DNA from: Pseudoponticoccus marisrubri
GTDB taxonomy: Bacteria; Pseudomonadota; Alphaproteobacteria; Rhodobacterales; Rhodobacteraceae
Assembly (NCBI RefSeq): GCF_001482405.1
Contig: NZ_LPXO01000011.1
Coordinates: 86,596 to 150,595, forward strand
Direction: 5' to 3'
DNA: 64,000 nt
In this document: piece after piece, positions 30,598 through 38,873 of the stretch
Numbering within the stretch: position 1 is the first letter of the stretch
How the letters are laid out: every line of letters begins with the position of its first letter
Made by a program: the position numbers and the translations under genes
The notes under the pieces: generated by a model
What the model was told of the DNA's origin: nothing
The model's database searches: none
The model's input: only the letters and a program-made list of their open reading frames with translations

Positions 30598-32058
30598 ATG
30601 CGCTTTCTACGCAAGAGCCTGACGGGGCTCTTCCTGTTGTCACTGACCTTCGGTCTTCTGGCCTATGCCGGCGTGCTGGTGCGCGACGCGGTGCAGGTGC
30701 GCATGAACGAGGAGCCGCGCGTGCCCCGTGCGCGCGAGCGGGTCTTTACCGTGAATGTCGTGCCAGTGGTCTTCGAGACCGTGGTGCCCGAGCTCAGCGC
30801 CTTCGGCGAGGTGCAGAGTCGCCGCACGCTGGAGCTGCGCGCCGCCACGGGCGGGGCGCTGATCGATCTCGACCCGGCCTTCGTCGAGGGCGGGCAGGTC
30901 GAAGCCGGCCAGCTTCTGGCCCGGATCGACCCGGCCGATGCGCAGGCCGCCTTCGAGCGCGCCGAAAGCGACCTGCTGGACGCGCAGGCCGAGCAGCGTG
31001 AGGCGCAGCGCGCCATCGTAATCGCCCGCGACGAGCTGACCGCCGCCGAGGACCAGGTGGCGCTCCGGGAACAGGCGCTGAAACGCCAGAACGACCTGCT
31101 GGAGCGGCGCGTCGGCACCGCCGCCGCGGTCGAGGCGGCCGAGCTGACGCTGTCCTCGGCCCGGCAATCGGTGCTGACCCGCCGGCAGGCCGTGGCCACC
31201 GCCGAAGCGCGCATCGACCAGTCTGCCACCCGGTTGCGCCGGGCCGAGATCGCGCTGGACGAGGCGCAGCGCCGGCTGGACGATACCGAGATCCGGGCGG
31301 AATTTTCCGGCACACTGTCGGACGTGACCGTGGTCGCCGGGCGGCTGGTCTCGGCCAACGAGCGGCTGGCTCAGCTGGTCGATCCGCGCAGCCTCGAGGT
31401 CGCGTTCCGCGTCTCGACCCAGCAATATGCCCGCCTGCTCGATTCCGACGGGCGCCTGCGCGCGGCGCCGGTCACCGTCACGCTGGATGTGTTCGGCACC
31501 AACATCACCGCGCAGGGTCAGCTGTCGCGCGACGGCGCGGCCGTGGGCGAGGGCCAGACCGGGCGCCTGCTCTTTGCCGATCTCGACAGCCCGCGCGGCT
31601 TCAAGCCCGGCGATTTCGTGACCGTGACCATCGACGAGCCGGAGCTGCCCTTCGTGGCCCGCCTGCCGGCCACCGCGGTCGATGCTGCCAGCCAGGTGCT
31701 GGTCGTGGGCGAGGAAGAGCGGCTCGAGACCGTCGACGTGCAGGTGATGCGCCGGCAGGGCGATGACGTGCTGATCCGCGCCCGGGCGCTGGATGGTGCG
31801 CTGGTCGTGGCCGAGCGCACGCCGCTTCTGGGCACGGGGATCAAGGTGCGCCCGCTGGGCGCCGAGGCGGCCGAGGCCGCGCCCGAACCGCCCGCCATGG
31901 TCGAGCTGAGCGACGAGCGCCGCGCCCGGCTGGTGGCCTTCGTGCAGGGCAACAGCCGCATGCCGGACGAGGTCAAGACCCGTATCCTGGCCCAGCTGGA
32001 ACAACCCGAGGTGCCGGCCGAGATGGTCGCGCGCTTCGAGTCGCGGATGGGGGGCTGA
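30598..32058 (+). CDS. RND efflux periplasmic adaptor (HlyD/AcrA family)
   Basis: 486 residues. One N-terminal membrane segment (SLTGLFLLSLTFGLLAYAGVLV in part), then a lipoyl half-motif (RAATGGALIDLDPAFVEGGQVEAGQLLARID in parts), a long alpha hairpin (about residues 115-220), the second lipoyl half with FSGTLSDVTVVAGRLVSANE, and beta-barrel and membrane-proximal domains. A C-terminal extra ~50 residues (VELSDERRARLVAFVQGN...) look helical and are not part of the standard fold. GGAG lies nine bases before the ATG. The permease gene follows three bases after the stop. It would bridge the permease to an outer-membrane channel, which is not encoded nearby. Confidence 0.9.
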   Translation: MRFLRKSLTGLFLLSLTFGLLAYAGVLVRDAVQVRMNEEPRVPRARERVFTVNVVPVVFETVVPELSAFGEVQSRRTLELRAATGGALIDLDPAFVEGGQVEAGQLLARIDPADAQAAFERAESDLLDAQAEQREAQRAIVIARDELTAAEDQVALREQALKRQNDLLERRVGTAAAVEAAELTLSSARQSVLTRRQAVATAEARIDQSATRLRRAEIALDEAQRRLDDTEIRAEFSGTLSDVTVVAGRLVSANERLAQLVDPRSLEVAFRVSTQQYARLLDSDGRLRAAPVTVTLDVFGTNITAQGQLSRDGAAVGEGQTGRLLFADLDSPRGFKPGDFVTVTIDEPELPFVARLPATAVDAASQVLVVGEEERLETVDVQVMRRQGDDVLIRARALDGALVVAERTPLLGTGIKVRPLGAEAAEAAPEPPAMVELSDERRARLVAFVQGNSRMPDEVKTRILAQLEQPEVPAEMVARFESRMGG

Positions 32059-32061
32059 TCC

Positions 32062-35000
32062 ATGGCCCGTTCCGCGCCTCGTGCCGCCGGCGGCATCTTC
32101 AGCTATTTCACGCGCCATCCCACGCTGGCCAACCTGCTGCTGGTCATCCTGCTGACCGCCGGGGTGATGGCCGCGCCCAACATGCGCGCGCAGTTCTTCC
32201 CCGATGTCATCATCGACGAGGTCAGCGTCAGCATCCGCTGGGACGGGGCCGGGGCCGAGGATATCGATTCCGCCATCGTGCAGGTGATGGAACCCGCGCT
32301 GCTGGCGGTCGAGGGGGTAGAGAGCGCGGAGGCCGTCTCGCGCGAGGGATCGGCCCGCATCCAGCTGGAGTTCGAGCCCGGCTGGGACATGTCGCGCGCC
32401 ACCGACGACGTGCAGGAGGCGGTGGACGGCATCTCGAGCCTGCCCGAGGAGGCCGAGGATCCCGACGTGATCCGCGGCGCCTGGCGCGATCGCGTGACCG
32501 ACATGGTCATCACCGGGCCGGTGGGGGTCGACCAGCTGGCGCGCTTCGCCGACGAGCTGGTGGTGCAGCTCTTTGCCGAGGGCGTCACCCGCACCACGAT
32601 TCAGGGCGTCGCCGCGCCCGAGACGCTGGTCATCGTGCCCTCGCAGAACCTGATCGCCTACGACGTCACCATGCAGGAGATCGCCGCGGCCATCGCCGCC
32701 GAGGTCGATGCCGACCCGGCGGGCGATGTGGGCGGGGCCGGCGCGCGGGTGCGCACGGGGGTCGAGAAACGCTCGGCCGACGATATCGCGGGCATCGTGC
32801 TGCGCTCGAACCCCGACGGCTCCAAGCTGACCGTGGCCGACGTGGCGACCATCCGGGTCGAGGGGATCGACCGCGAGCGCAGCTATTTCGTGGGCGACAA
32901 CCCCGCCATCGCGATCCGCGTGGACCGCTCCGACCAGGGCGACGCGATCGGCATTCAGAACACGGTCGAGGAGGTGGTGCGCGGCTTCCAGGCCTCGCTG
33001 CCCGAGGGCACCACGATCGACCTGATCCGCACCCGCTCCGAAGCGATCACCGGGCGGCTGAACATCCTGCTGGACAATGCGCTGACCGGGCTGGCGCTGG
33101 TCGTGCTGCTGCTGTTTCTCTTCCTGAACACGCGCACCGCCTTCTGGGTGGCCGCGGGCATCCCGACCGCCATGTTCAGCGCCATCGCGCTGATGTACGT
33201 GGCCGGGCTGACGATCAACATGATCTCGCTCTTCGCGCTGATCATCACGCTGGGCATCGTGGTCGATGACGCCATCGTCGTGGGCGAGCATTCCGACCAC
33301 CTGCGCCGCAAGGGGCTGGGCGCCTTCGAGGCCGCCGAGGGCGCGGCGCGGCGCATGGCGCTGCCGGTCTTTTCGGCCACGCTGACCACGGTGATCGCCT
33401 TTTTCGGGCTGACCGCGATCTCGGGGCGGTTCGGCGACCTGATCGCCGACATTCCCTTTACGGTTATCGTCGTGTTGATCGCGTCACTGGTGGAATGCTT
33501 CCTGATCCTGCCCAACCACATGGCCCATGCGCTGAAACATTCCGACCGGCAGCACTGGTACGACCTGCCCTCGCGCATGGTGAACCGGGGCTTCGTCTGG
33601 GTGCGCGAGACGCTGTTCCGCCCCTTCATGCGGCTGGTCATCACCATGCGCTATGCCGTGCTGGCCGGCGCGGTGGTGCTGCTGGCGGGGCAGGTCTCGC
33701 TGCTGATCACCGGCGATGTGCAATGGCGCTTCTTCAACGCGCCCGAACGCACCTCGGTCTCGGGCAATTTCGCCATGGCGCCGGGCGCCACGCGCGAGGA
33801 CACGCTGGCGCAGATGCGCCTGTTGCAGGAGGCGACCGAGGCGCTGGGCGCAGAATACGAGGAACGCTATGGCCGCAACCCGCTGGCCTATGTCATGGCC
33901 GAGATCGGCGGCAATTCGGGCCGTGGCCTGTCGGGCACCGACACCAAGGATGCCGACCAGCTGGGCGCCATCTCGATCGAGCTGATCGAGGCCGACCTGC
34001 GGCCCTATTCCTCCTTCGCCTTCGTGGGCGAGTTGCAGGAGAAGGTCACCCGCCATCCGCTGGCCGAGACGATCTCGTTCCGGGGCTGGCGCTCGGGGCC
34101 GGGGGGCGACGCGCTGGACGTGCAGTTCTACGGCGCGGACTCCGAGACGCTCAAGGCCGCGTCCGAGGATCTCAAGACCGCCGTGGCGCGCTTCCCCGAG
34201 GTCTCGGCGGTCGAGGACAACCTGGCCTATGACAAAGAGGAGCTGATCCTTGAGCTGACACCGCAGGGGCAGGCGCTGGGTTTCGACATCGACGGTCTGG
34301 GCCGTGTGCTGCGCAACCGGCTGGGCGGGATCGAGGCGGCGACCTACCCGGTGGGGCCGCGCTCGGCCGCGATCCGGGTCGAGCTGCCCGAGGGCGAGCT
34401 GACCGCCGATTTCCTGGAACGCACCCAGATGCGCACCCCCGGCGGCGCCTATGTGCAGCTGGCCGACATCGTCAGCGTCGAACGCCGCACCGGCTTCTCG
34501 ACCGTCCGGCGCGAGAACGGCATCCGGCTGGTCTCGGTCACCGGCGACATCTCCGAGGACGACCCCGCCCGCGCGACCGAGATCATGAAGGCGCTGGAGG
34601 AGGAGATCCTGCCCACCATCGCCAGCGAGCAGCAGGTCGAGTACCGCATGTCCGGCCTGTCCGAGCAGGAGGACCGGTTCCTGAACGATGCCCGCACCGG
34701 GCTGATCCTCGTGCTGCTGGGCATCTACCTTGTGCTGGCCTGGGTCTTTGCCAGCTGGACACGGCCGCTGGTGGTGATGGCGATCATCCCCTTCGGACTG
34801 GTCGGCACGATCTTCGGCCACGCACTATGGGACGTGCCGCTCAGCATGTTCACCGTGGTCGGGCTCCTGGGCATGACCGGGATCATCATCAACGACTCGA
34901 TCGTGCTGGTGACGCAGATCGACGAATACGCGGCCGAGCGCGGGCTGATCCCCTCGATTATCGACGGCGCGGCGGACCGGCTGCGCCCGGTCTTCCTGAC

Positions 35001-35469
35001 CACGGCCACCACGGTGCTGGGCCTTGCGCCGTTGCTCTACGAGCAATCGGCCGACGCGCAGTTCCTGAAACCCACCGTGATTACGCTGGTCTACGGGCTG
35101 GGCTTCGGCATGGGGCTGGTGCTGCTGATCGTGCCCTCGCTGGTGGCGATGCAGCATGACGTGGCGCGCCATGTCACCGCGCTGCGCCGGGGCCTGCGAT
35201 TCCGCGCGCTGGGGCCGCGGCTGGCCTCGGGGGCGGCGGTGCTGGCCATGCTGGGCTGGCTGGGCGTGACCATGGGCCATGTCGCCTGGACCGGAGAGCT
35301 GCTGCCGCTGCTGGCCGGGCTGGGCCCGGTCTCGGCGCTGTCGCCGCTGCTGGCCAGCTTCGTGATCTTCGTGGCTGGCGCGGGGCTGTTCGCGCTGCTG
35401 CTTTACCTGCTGGGCGCGCTGGTCGTGGGGCTGATGCGCCTGCGTCGGCCCGCCGCGCCGGCGGGCTGA
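32062..35469 (+). CDS. RND family efflux permease
   Basis: 1135 residues, inner-membrane proton/drug antiporter type. It has TM1 (LLLVILLTAGVMAAP), two large periplasmic loops, and TM4 with the proton-relay pair in GIVVDDAIVVGEH, repeated in the second half as MTGIIINDSIVLVTQID, where the Asp pair is absent as in all RND pumps. An extra hydrophobic stretch at the C-terminus (residues ~1055-1125) adds about two helices compared with AcrB-type proteins. Co-transcribed with the adaptor. The substrate is unknown; the ACR-type sequence does not resemble heavy-metal CzcA pumps closely. Confidence 0.93.
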   Translation: MARSAPRAAGGIFSYFTRHPTLANLLLVILLTAGVMAAPNMRAQFFPDVIIDEVSVSIRWDGAGAEDIDSAIVQVMEPALLAVEGVESAEAVSREGSARIQLEFEPGWDMSRATDDVQEAVDGISSLPEEAEDPDVIRGAWRDRVTDMVITGPVGVDQLARFADELVVQLFAEGVTRTTIQGVAAPETLVIVPSQNLIAYDVTMQEIAAAIAAEVDADPAGDVGGAGARVRTGVEKRSADDIAGIVLRSNPDGSKLTVADVATIRVEGIDRERSYFVGDNPAIAIRVDRSDQGDAIGIQNTVEEVVRGFQASLPEGTTIDLIRTRSEAITGRLNILLDNALTGLALVVLLLFLFLNTRTAFWVAAGIPTAMFSAIALMYVAGLTINMISLFALIITLGIVVDDAIVVGEHSDHLRRKGLGAFEAAEGAARRMALPVFSATLTTVIAFFGLTAISGRFGDLIADIPFTVIVVLIASLVECFLILPNHMAHALKHSDRQHWYDLPSRMVNRGFVWVRETLFRPFMRLVITMRYAVLAGAVVLLAGQVSLLITGDVQWRFFNAPERTSVSGNFAMAPGATREDTLAQMRLLQEATEALGAEYEERYGRNPLAYVMAEIGGNSGRGLSGTDTKDADQLGAISIELIEADLRPYSSFAFVGELQEKVTRHPLAETISFRGWRSGPGGDALDVQFYGADSETLKAASEDLKTAVARFPEVSAVEDNLAYDKEELILELTPQGQALGFDIDGLGRVLRNRLGGIEAATYPVGPRSAAIRVELPEGELTADFLERTQMRTPGGAYVQLADIVSVERRTGFSTVRRENGIRLVSVTGDISEDDPARATEIMKALEEEILPTIASEQQVEYRMSGLSEQEDRFLNDARTGLILVLLGIYLVLAWVFASWTRPLVVMAIIPFGLVGTIFGHALWDVPLSMFTVVGLLGMTGIIINDSIVLVTQIDEYAAERGLIPSIIDGAADRLRPVFLTTATTVLGLAPLLYEQSADAQFLKPTVITLVYGLGFGMGLVLLIVPSLVAMQHDVARHVTALRRGLRFRALGPRLASGAAVLAMLGWLGVTMGHVAWTGELLPLLAGLGPVSALSPLLASFVIFVAGAGLFALLLYLLGALVVGLMRLRRPAAPAG

Positions 35470-35473
35470 GGCC

Positions 35474-36274
35474 TCAGCCGTCGCAGCCGCGGATCTCCAG
35501 CGGCAGGCGGCCGTTCAGCACCGTGACCTGCAGCGCGCCGCGCGACAGGGCAAAGGCTCCGCCAGAGGCGTGCGAGACATGCGCCTCGGCCACAAGGTCG
35601 CCATCCTGCCAGTAGGTCTGCGGCTCGGTCACCCAGAGCTGGGGGTCGGGAAACTCGATCACCGTCTCCTCGCGCCCGGTGCCGCGCGGCATGTCCAGCT
35701 CGACCCGCACGGCCAGCCCGCCATCCGAAGCAGGCGAGACCCGGCAGCGCATGGCCGAGACGCCGCCATCCTCGCGCCCGAAGGGCAGATCGGCCAGCGA
35801 GGCGGCGATCACCGGGTCGGGGCGGGTGGCATCTGCGGGCAGCACGGCCTCGACCTGCAGGCGGTGCGGCATGCAGACATCGTGGCAGATGCCGATATCG
35901 ACCACCCCGGCCAGCCGCGCGTCGCGGCTGCTGTTCTTCAGCGAGACGCGCAGCGGCAGCACGACCTCGTCGCGATAGCCGACCGAGCGCATGCCCGATT
36001 GCCAGAACACGTCCGGGGCGGGCCACTGCACCCGCACGGCGCCGGTATTGCGCGCGCCCGACCAGTCGAAGACCGGCGGGATGCCGGCCTCGCCCGGGCT
36101 GCGCCAGTAGGTCTTCCACCCCGGCGCCAGCACCATGTGCAGCGCCGCCATGTGATCACCATCGGGCAGACGCCAGCCGGGCCGCAGCTCGGCCGAGATG
36201 ACGTCGTCATAGGGGCCCGACAGGGCCGTGCCTGGCACGGCCAGGCCCAGGAGCAATGCGAGAATGCGTGTCAT
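35474..36274 (-). CDS. Periplasmic DsbD N-terminal-like (thiol:disulfide interchange) domain protein
   Basis: 266 residues with a signal peptide (MTRILALLLGLAVPGTALSG) and one DsbC/DsbD-alpha-like immunoglobulin domain. It carries WRLPDGDHMAALHMVLAPGWKTYWRSPGEAG (in parts) and the cysteine pair in VDIGICHDVCMPHRL, matching the CxxxC of such proteins. Two further cysteines lie near the C-terminus (AMRCRV, IRGCDG). It lacks the membrane and thioredoxin parts of full DsbD, so it probably works with a separate partner in copper or cytochrome c maturation; this is inference. Convergent with the RND permease, five bases apart. The Shine-Dalgarno is weak. Confidence 0.8.
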   Translation of the reverse strand: MTRILALLLGLAVPGTALSGPYDDVISAELRPGWRLPDGDHMAALHMVLAPGWKTYWRSPGEAGIPPVFDWSGARNTGAVRVQWPAPDVFWQSGMRSVGYRDEVVLPLRVSLKNSSRDARLAGVVDIGICHDVCMPHRLQVEAVLPADATRPDPVIAASLADLPFGREDGGVSAMRCRVSPASDGGLAVRVELDMPRGTGREETVIEFPDPQLWVTEPQTYWQDGDLVAEAHVSHASGGAFALSRGALQVTVLNGRLPLEIRGCDG

Positions 36275-36422
36275 CCGGCGATATAGGCCCGGATTCGCTG
36301 AAATGGGAAGTCACGAAGCGGCGACGGAAAACGTGAGCCCGCCATGTCCGCACGCCCTTGCACGGGACCCGGCGGGCGGTCATTCTGGGCCGGCCAAGAG
36401 CCGGAGTACCCTTCACGTGACG

Positions 36423-37001
36423 ATGTCAGAAATTGCGACAGGCGCGACCGACCTGACCGGGCACATGCTGATCGCGATGCCGGGCATGGGCGATCCGCGG
36501 TTCGAGCATTCGGTGGTCTTCATGTGTGACCATTCCGAGGACGGCGCCATGGGGTTGATCATCAACAAGCCCAGCGACGATCTCGACATGGGCGGGCTGT
36601 TGTCGCAGCTGTCGATCGAGACCGACCCGGCGCTGGCCAAGCGCCGCGTGCATTTCGGCGGCCCGGTCGAGATGGGGCGCGGATTCGTGCTGCACACGCC
36701 CGATTACAGCTCGGTCGTGACCACGCTGGAGGTGCTGGACGAGGTGCACATGACCGCCACGCTGGATATCCTCGAGGATCTCGCCACTGGCAAGGGGCCC
36801 TCCAAGTGGTTGATGATGCTGGGATATGCCGGCTGGGGGCCGGGCCAGCTGGAGGGCGAGATCGCCGAGAACGGCTGGCTGGTCTGCCCCTGCGCGCCGC
36901 GGCTGGTCTTCGATCTGCCCGACATGGAGAAATGGGAGGCGGCGCTGGAATCGATCGGCGTCGCGGCGCTGGCCCTGTCGGCCGAAGGCGGTCGGGCCTG
37001 A
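36423..37001 (+). CDS. YqgE/AlgH family protein
   Basis: 192 residues of DUF179, a widespread fold with no settled function, linked by name to alginate regulation in Pseudomonas. The signature DLTGHMLIAMPGMGDPRFEHSVVFMCDH (in parts) and GLIINKPSDDLDM, HFGGPVEMGRGFVLH and LGYAGWGPGQLEGEI are all present. ATG at 36423 is used; an in-frame GTG two codons earlier (36417) has better spacing to GGAG. The quinone oxidoreductase gene follows four bases after the stop. Confidence 0.92.
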   Translation: MSEIATGATDLTGHMLIAMPGMGDPRFEHSVVFMCDHSEDGAMGLIINKPSDDLDMGGLLSQLSIETDPALAKRRVHFGGPVEMGRGFVLHTPDYSSVVTTLEVLDEVHMTATLDILEDLATGKGPSKWLMMLGYAGWGPGQLEGEIAENGWLVCPCAPRLVFDLPDMEKWEAALESIGVAALALSAEGGRA

Positions 37002-37005
37002 GACG

Positions 37006-37740
37006 ATGCCCTCTGCGCTGATCGTGACCGCCCATCCCGGGCCCACCTCCTTTGCCCGCGCCTGGGCACAGGCATCGCGCGATGCCTGTGCCGAGCTGGG
37101 CTACAGCGTTGAAATCTCGGACCTTTACGCCATGGGCTTCGACCCGGCCGAGCGCGCTGCGCTTTATGGTCGGGACGGGCCGTTCGATCCGCTGGTCGCG
37201 CAGGAAGACCTGGGCGGCGCGCCGGATGCGCAGGCCGAGGCGGCCAAGATCGAGGCGGCCGACCTGCTGGTCCTGCATTTCCCGATCTGGTGGTTCGCGC
37301 CGCCCGCCATGCTGAAGGGCTGGCTGGACCGTGCGCTGATCCACGGGCGGCTGCACGATGTCGAGAAGCGTTTCGATTCAGGGGTTTGCCGCGGCAAGAC
37401 CGCGCTGCTCTGCGTCACGACCGGCGCCTCGGAGGCCGAGGTCGGCCCGCGCGGCAAGGAGGGGCGGCTGGACCTGCAGCTCTGGCCGGTGGCCTACACG
37501 CTGCGCTATTGCGGCTTCGACATTGCCCGGCCCGTGGCGTTGCACGACGTGCATGGCTACTGGGACGGGGCCGAGAAGGACGCGCTGGAGGCGCGGCTGT
37601 CGGCGGCGCTGGCGGGGCAGCGCGACGTGATCGCGGGGCTGCCGGTGCGCCCGCGCTGGCGCTTCAATGCCGATGCCGATTTCGACGAGACGGGGCGATT
37701 GAAGCCCGGCGCGCCGGTCTACTGGCCCTTCGTGTCCTGA
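37006..37740 (+). CDS. NAD(P)H-dependent quinone oxidoreductase (flavodoxin-like fold)
   Basis: 244 residues of the NQO1/MdaB/KefF-type flavoprotein family, which reduce quinones by two electrons with FAD or FMN. The N-terminus ALIVTAHPGPTSFARAWAQ is the flavin phosphate loop (typical xxHP.p.S), and the signature HFPIWWFAPPAMLKGWLDR follows, then GKTALLCVTTGASE. The ATG is four bases after the yqgE stop, with coupled translation. The family member is longer than MdaB by a ~40-residue C-terminal segment with Arg and Trp. A perfect 20-bp palindrome lies just past its stop. Confidence 0.88.
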   Translation: MPSALIVTAHPGPTSFARAWAQASRDACAELGYSVEISDLYAMGFDPAERAALYGRDGPFDPLVAQEDLGGAPDAQAEAAKIEAADLLVLHFPIWWFAPPAMLKGWLDRALIHGRLHDVEKRFDSGVCRGKTALLCVTTGASEAEVGPRGKEGRLDLQLWPVAYTLRYCGFDIARPVALHDVHGYWDGAEKDALEARLSAALAGQRDVIAGLPVRPRWRFNADADFDETGRLKPGAPVYWPFVS

Positions 37741-37751
37741 ACGCGGGTTTG

Positions 37752-37771
37752 CCCGTTTCGTACGAAACGGG
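37752..37771. promoter_or_regulatory. Perfect 20-bp palindrome between convergent genes
   Basis: CCCGTTTCGTACGAAACGGG is self-complementary over its whole length with no spacer. A half-site-like ACGGACGAAAC follows at 37787-37797. Both flanking genes end here, so it could be a two-way terminator or a regulator site without a nearby promoter. Confidence 0.55.
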
Positions 37772-37801
37772 TGCCGATCTTGCCAAAACGGACGAAACCC
37801 C

Positions 37802-38749
37802 TCAGCGCTCGGCGGCGGCGCGGCTCAGCCGGTCATTGATGGCGACGCCGAGATCGAGATGCGGCACGGGCGAGACGGCGATCACCTCGGCCCCCGAGGC
37901 GTCCAGCCGGTGCAGGTACTCGAACAGGTTGGCGGCCGCCTCGGTCAGGTCTTCGTCCTGCGACAGGTTCAGGTCGCAATCGACCGGGCCGAAGCCCAGC
38001 CGCGCCTCGCCCGGTTCCCACTCGGTCGCGTTGATGCGCACGCGGGCGCGCGGCGCGTAATGCGACGGCGTCTGGCCGGGGGCCGAGACGGCCTCGGTGT
38101 CGCGGCGACGGGCGACCGGGGCGCCCAGTGTCCGGGCCAGCGCCTCGCGCGAGATCGCGCCGGGGCGCAGCAAGGTGGGCGGGCCGGACAGGCCGAGGAT
38201 GGTCGATTCCAGCCCCACCCGGCAGGCCCCGCCATCCAGCACCGCGTCGAGTCGGCCGGTCATGTCGGCGGCGACGTGCGCGGCCCGGGTCGGGCTGATG
38301 CGGCCCGAGCGGTTGGCCGAGGGCGCCGCGACACCGCGTCCCACCCGTCGCAGCAGCGCGCGGGCGACCGGCGCCTCGGGCACGCGCACGGCCAGCGTGT
38401 CCAGCCCGGCGGTCACCAGCCGCGACACCCGCGCGCCGGGGCGCAGCGGCAGGACCAGTGTCAGGGGGCCGGGCCAATAGGCCCGCGCTGCGGCCTCTGC
38501 CGCGTCGGACCAGGTGACAAGCGCCTGTGCATCCTCGATTTCCGCCAGATGCACGATGAGCGGGTTGAAGCTGGGCCGGCCCTTGGCGGCATAGATCGCG
38601 GCGACGGCGCGGTCATTGGCGGCATCGGCGCCGAGCCCGTAGACCGTCTCGGTCGGGAAGGCGACCAGGCCGCCGGCGCGCAGCAGGTCTGCGGCCCGTC
38701 CCAGCCCGTCCTCGTCGGCGGCCAGCGAAATCGTGGTACGGTCGGTCAT
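37802..38749 (-). CDS. L-threonylcarbamoyladenylate synthase (Sua5 type)
   Basis: Forms threonylcarbamoyl-AMP from Thr, bicarbonate and ATP for the t6A modification at position 37 of ANN-decoding tRNAs. 315 residues: an N-terminal YrdC domain with AFPTETVYGLGADA and KGRPSFNPLIVHL, the SANRSGRISPT motif, and a C-terminal Sua5 domain joined by the linker TPSHYAPRARV. This is the long Sua5 form, not the short TsaC. The ATG at 38749 has GAGG just upstream; the frame extends further but the extra part is not family-like. Convergent with the quinone oxidoreductase gene and divergent from the acyl-CoA dehydrogenase gene. Confidence 0.93.
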   Translation of the reverse strand: MTDRTTISLAADEDGLGRAADLLRAGGLVAFPTETVYGLGADAANDRAVAAIYAAKGRPSFNPLIVHLAEIEDAQALVTWSDAAEAAARAYWPGPLTLVLPLRPGARVSRLVTAGLDTLAVRVPEAPVARALLRRVGRGVAAPSANRSGRISPTRAAHVAADMTGRLDAVLDGGACRVGLESTILGLSGPPTLLRPGAISREALARTLGAPVARRRDTEAVSAPGQTPSHYAPRARVRINATEWEPGEARLGFGPVDCDLNLSQDEDLTEAAANLFEYLHRLDASGAEVIAVSPVPHLDLGVAINDRLSRAAAER

Positions 38750-38873
38750 GGGCCTCGTGACGCGGCGTTTCGGTTGCCGGGCCAAGCGCGGCATATACCC
38801 TTGCCCCGAGCGATGCCTAGCTACTAAAGCTGACGCGCATTGCCAAGTGGATGCAATGCTGGAGGAGGTTTCC

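Noticed and set aside
30640..34821. Long minus-strand frames opposite the RND genes
   Set aside because: Shadow frames rich in His, Gly and Arg; the plus strand has full RND motifs.
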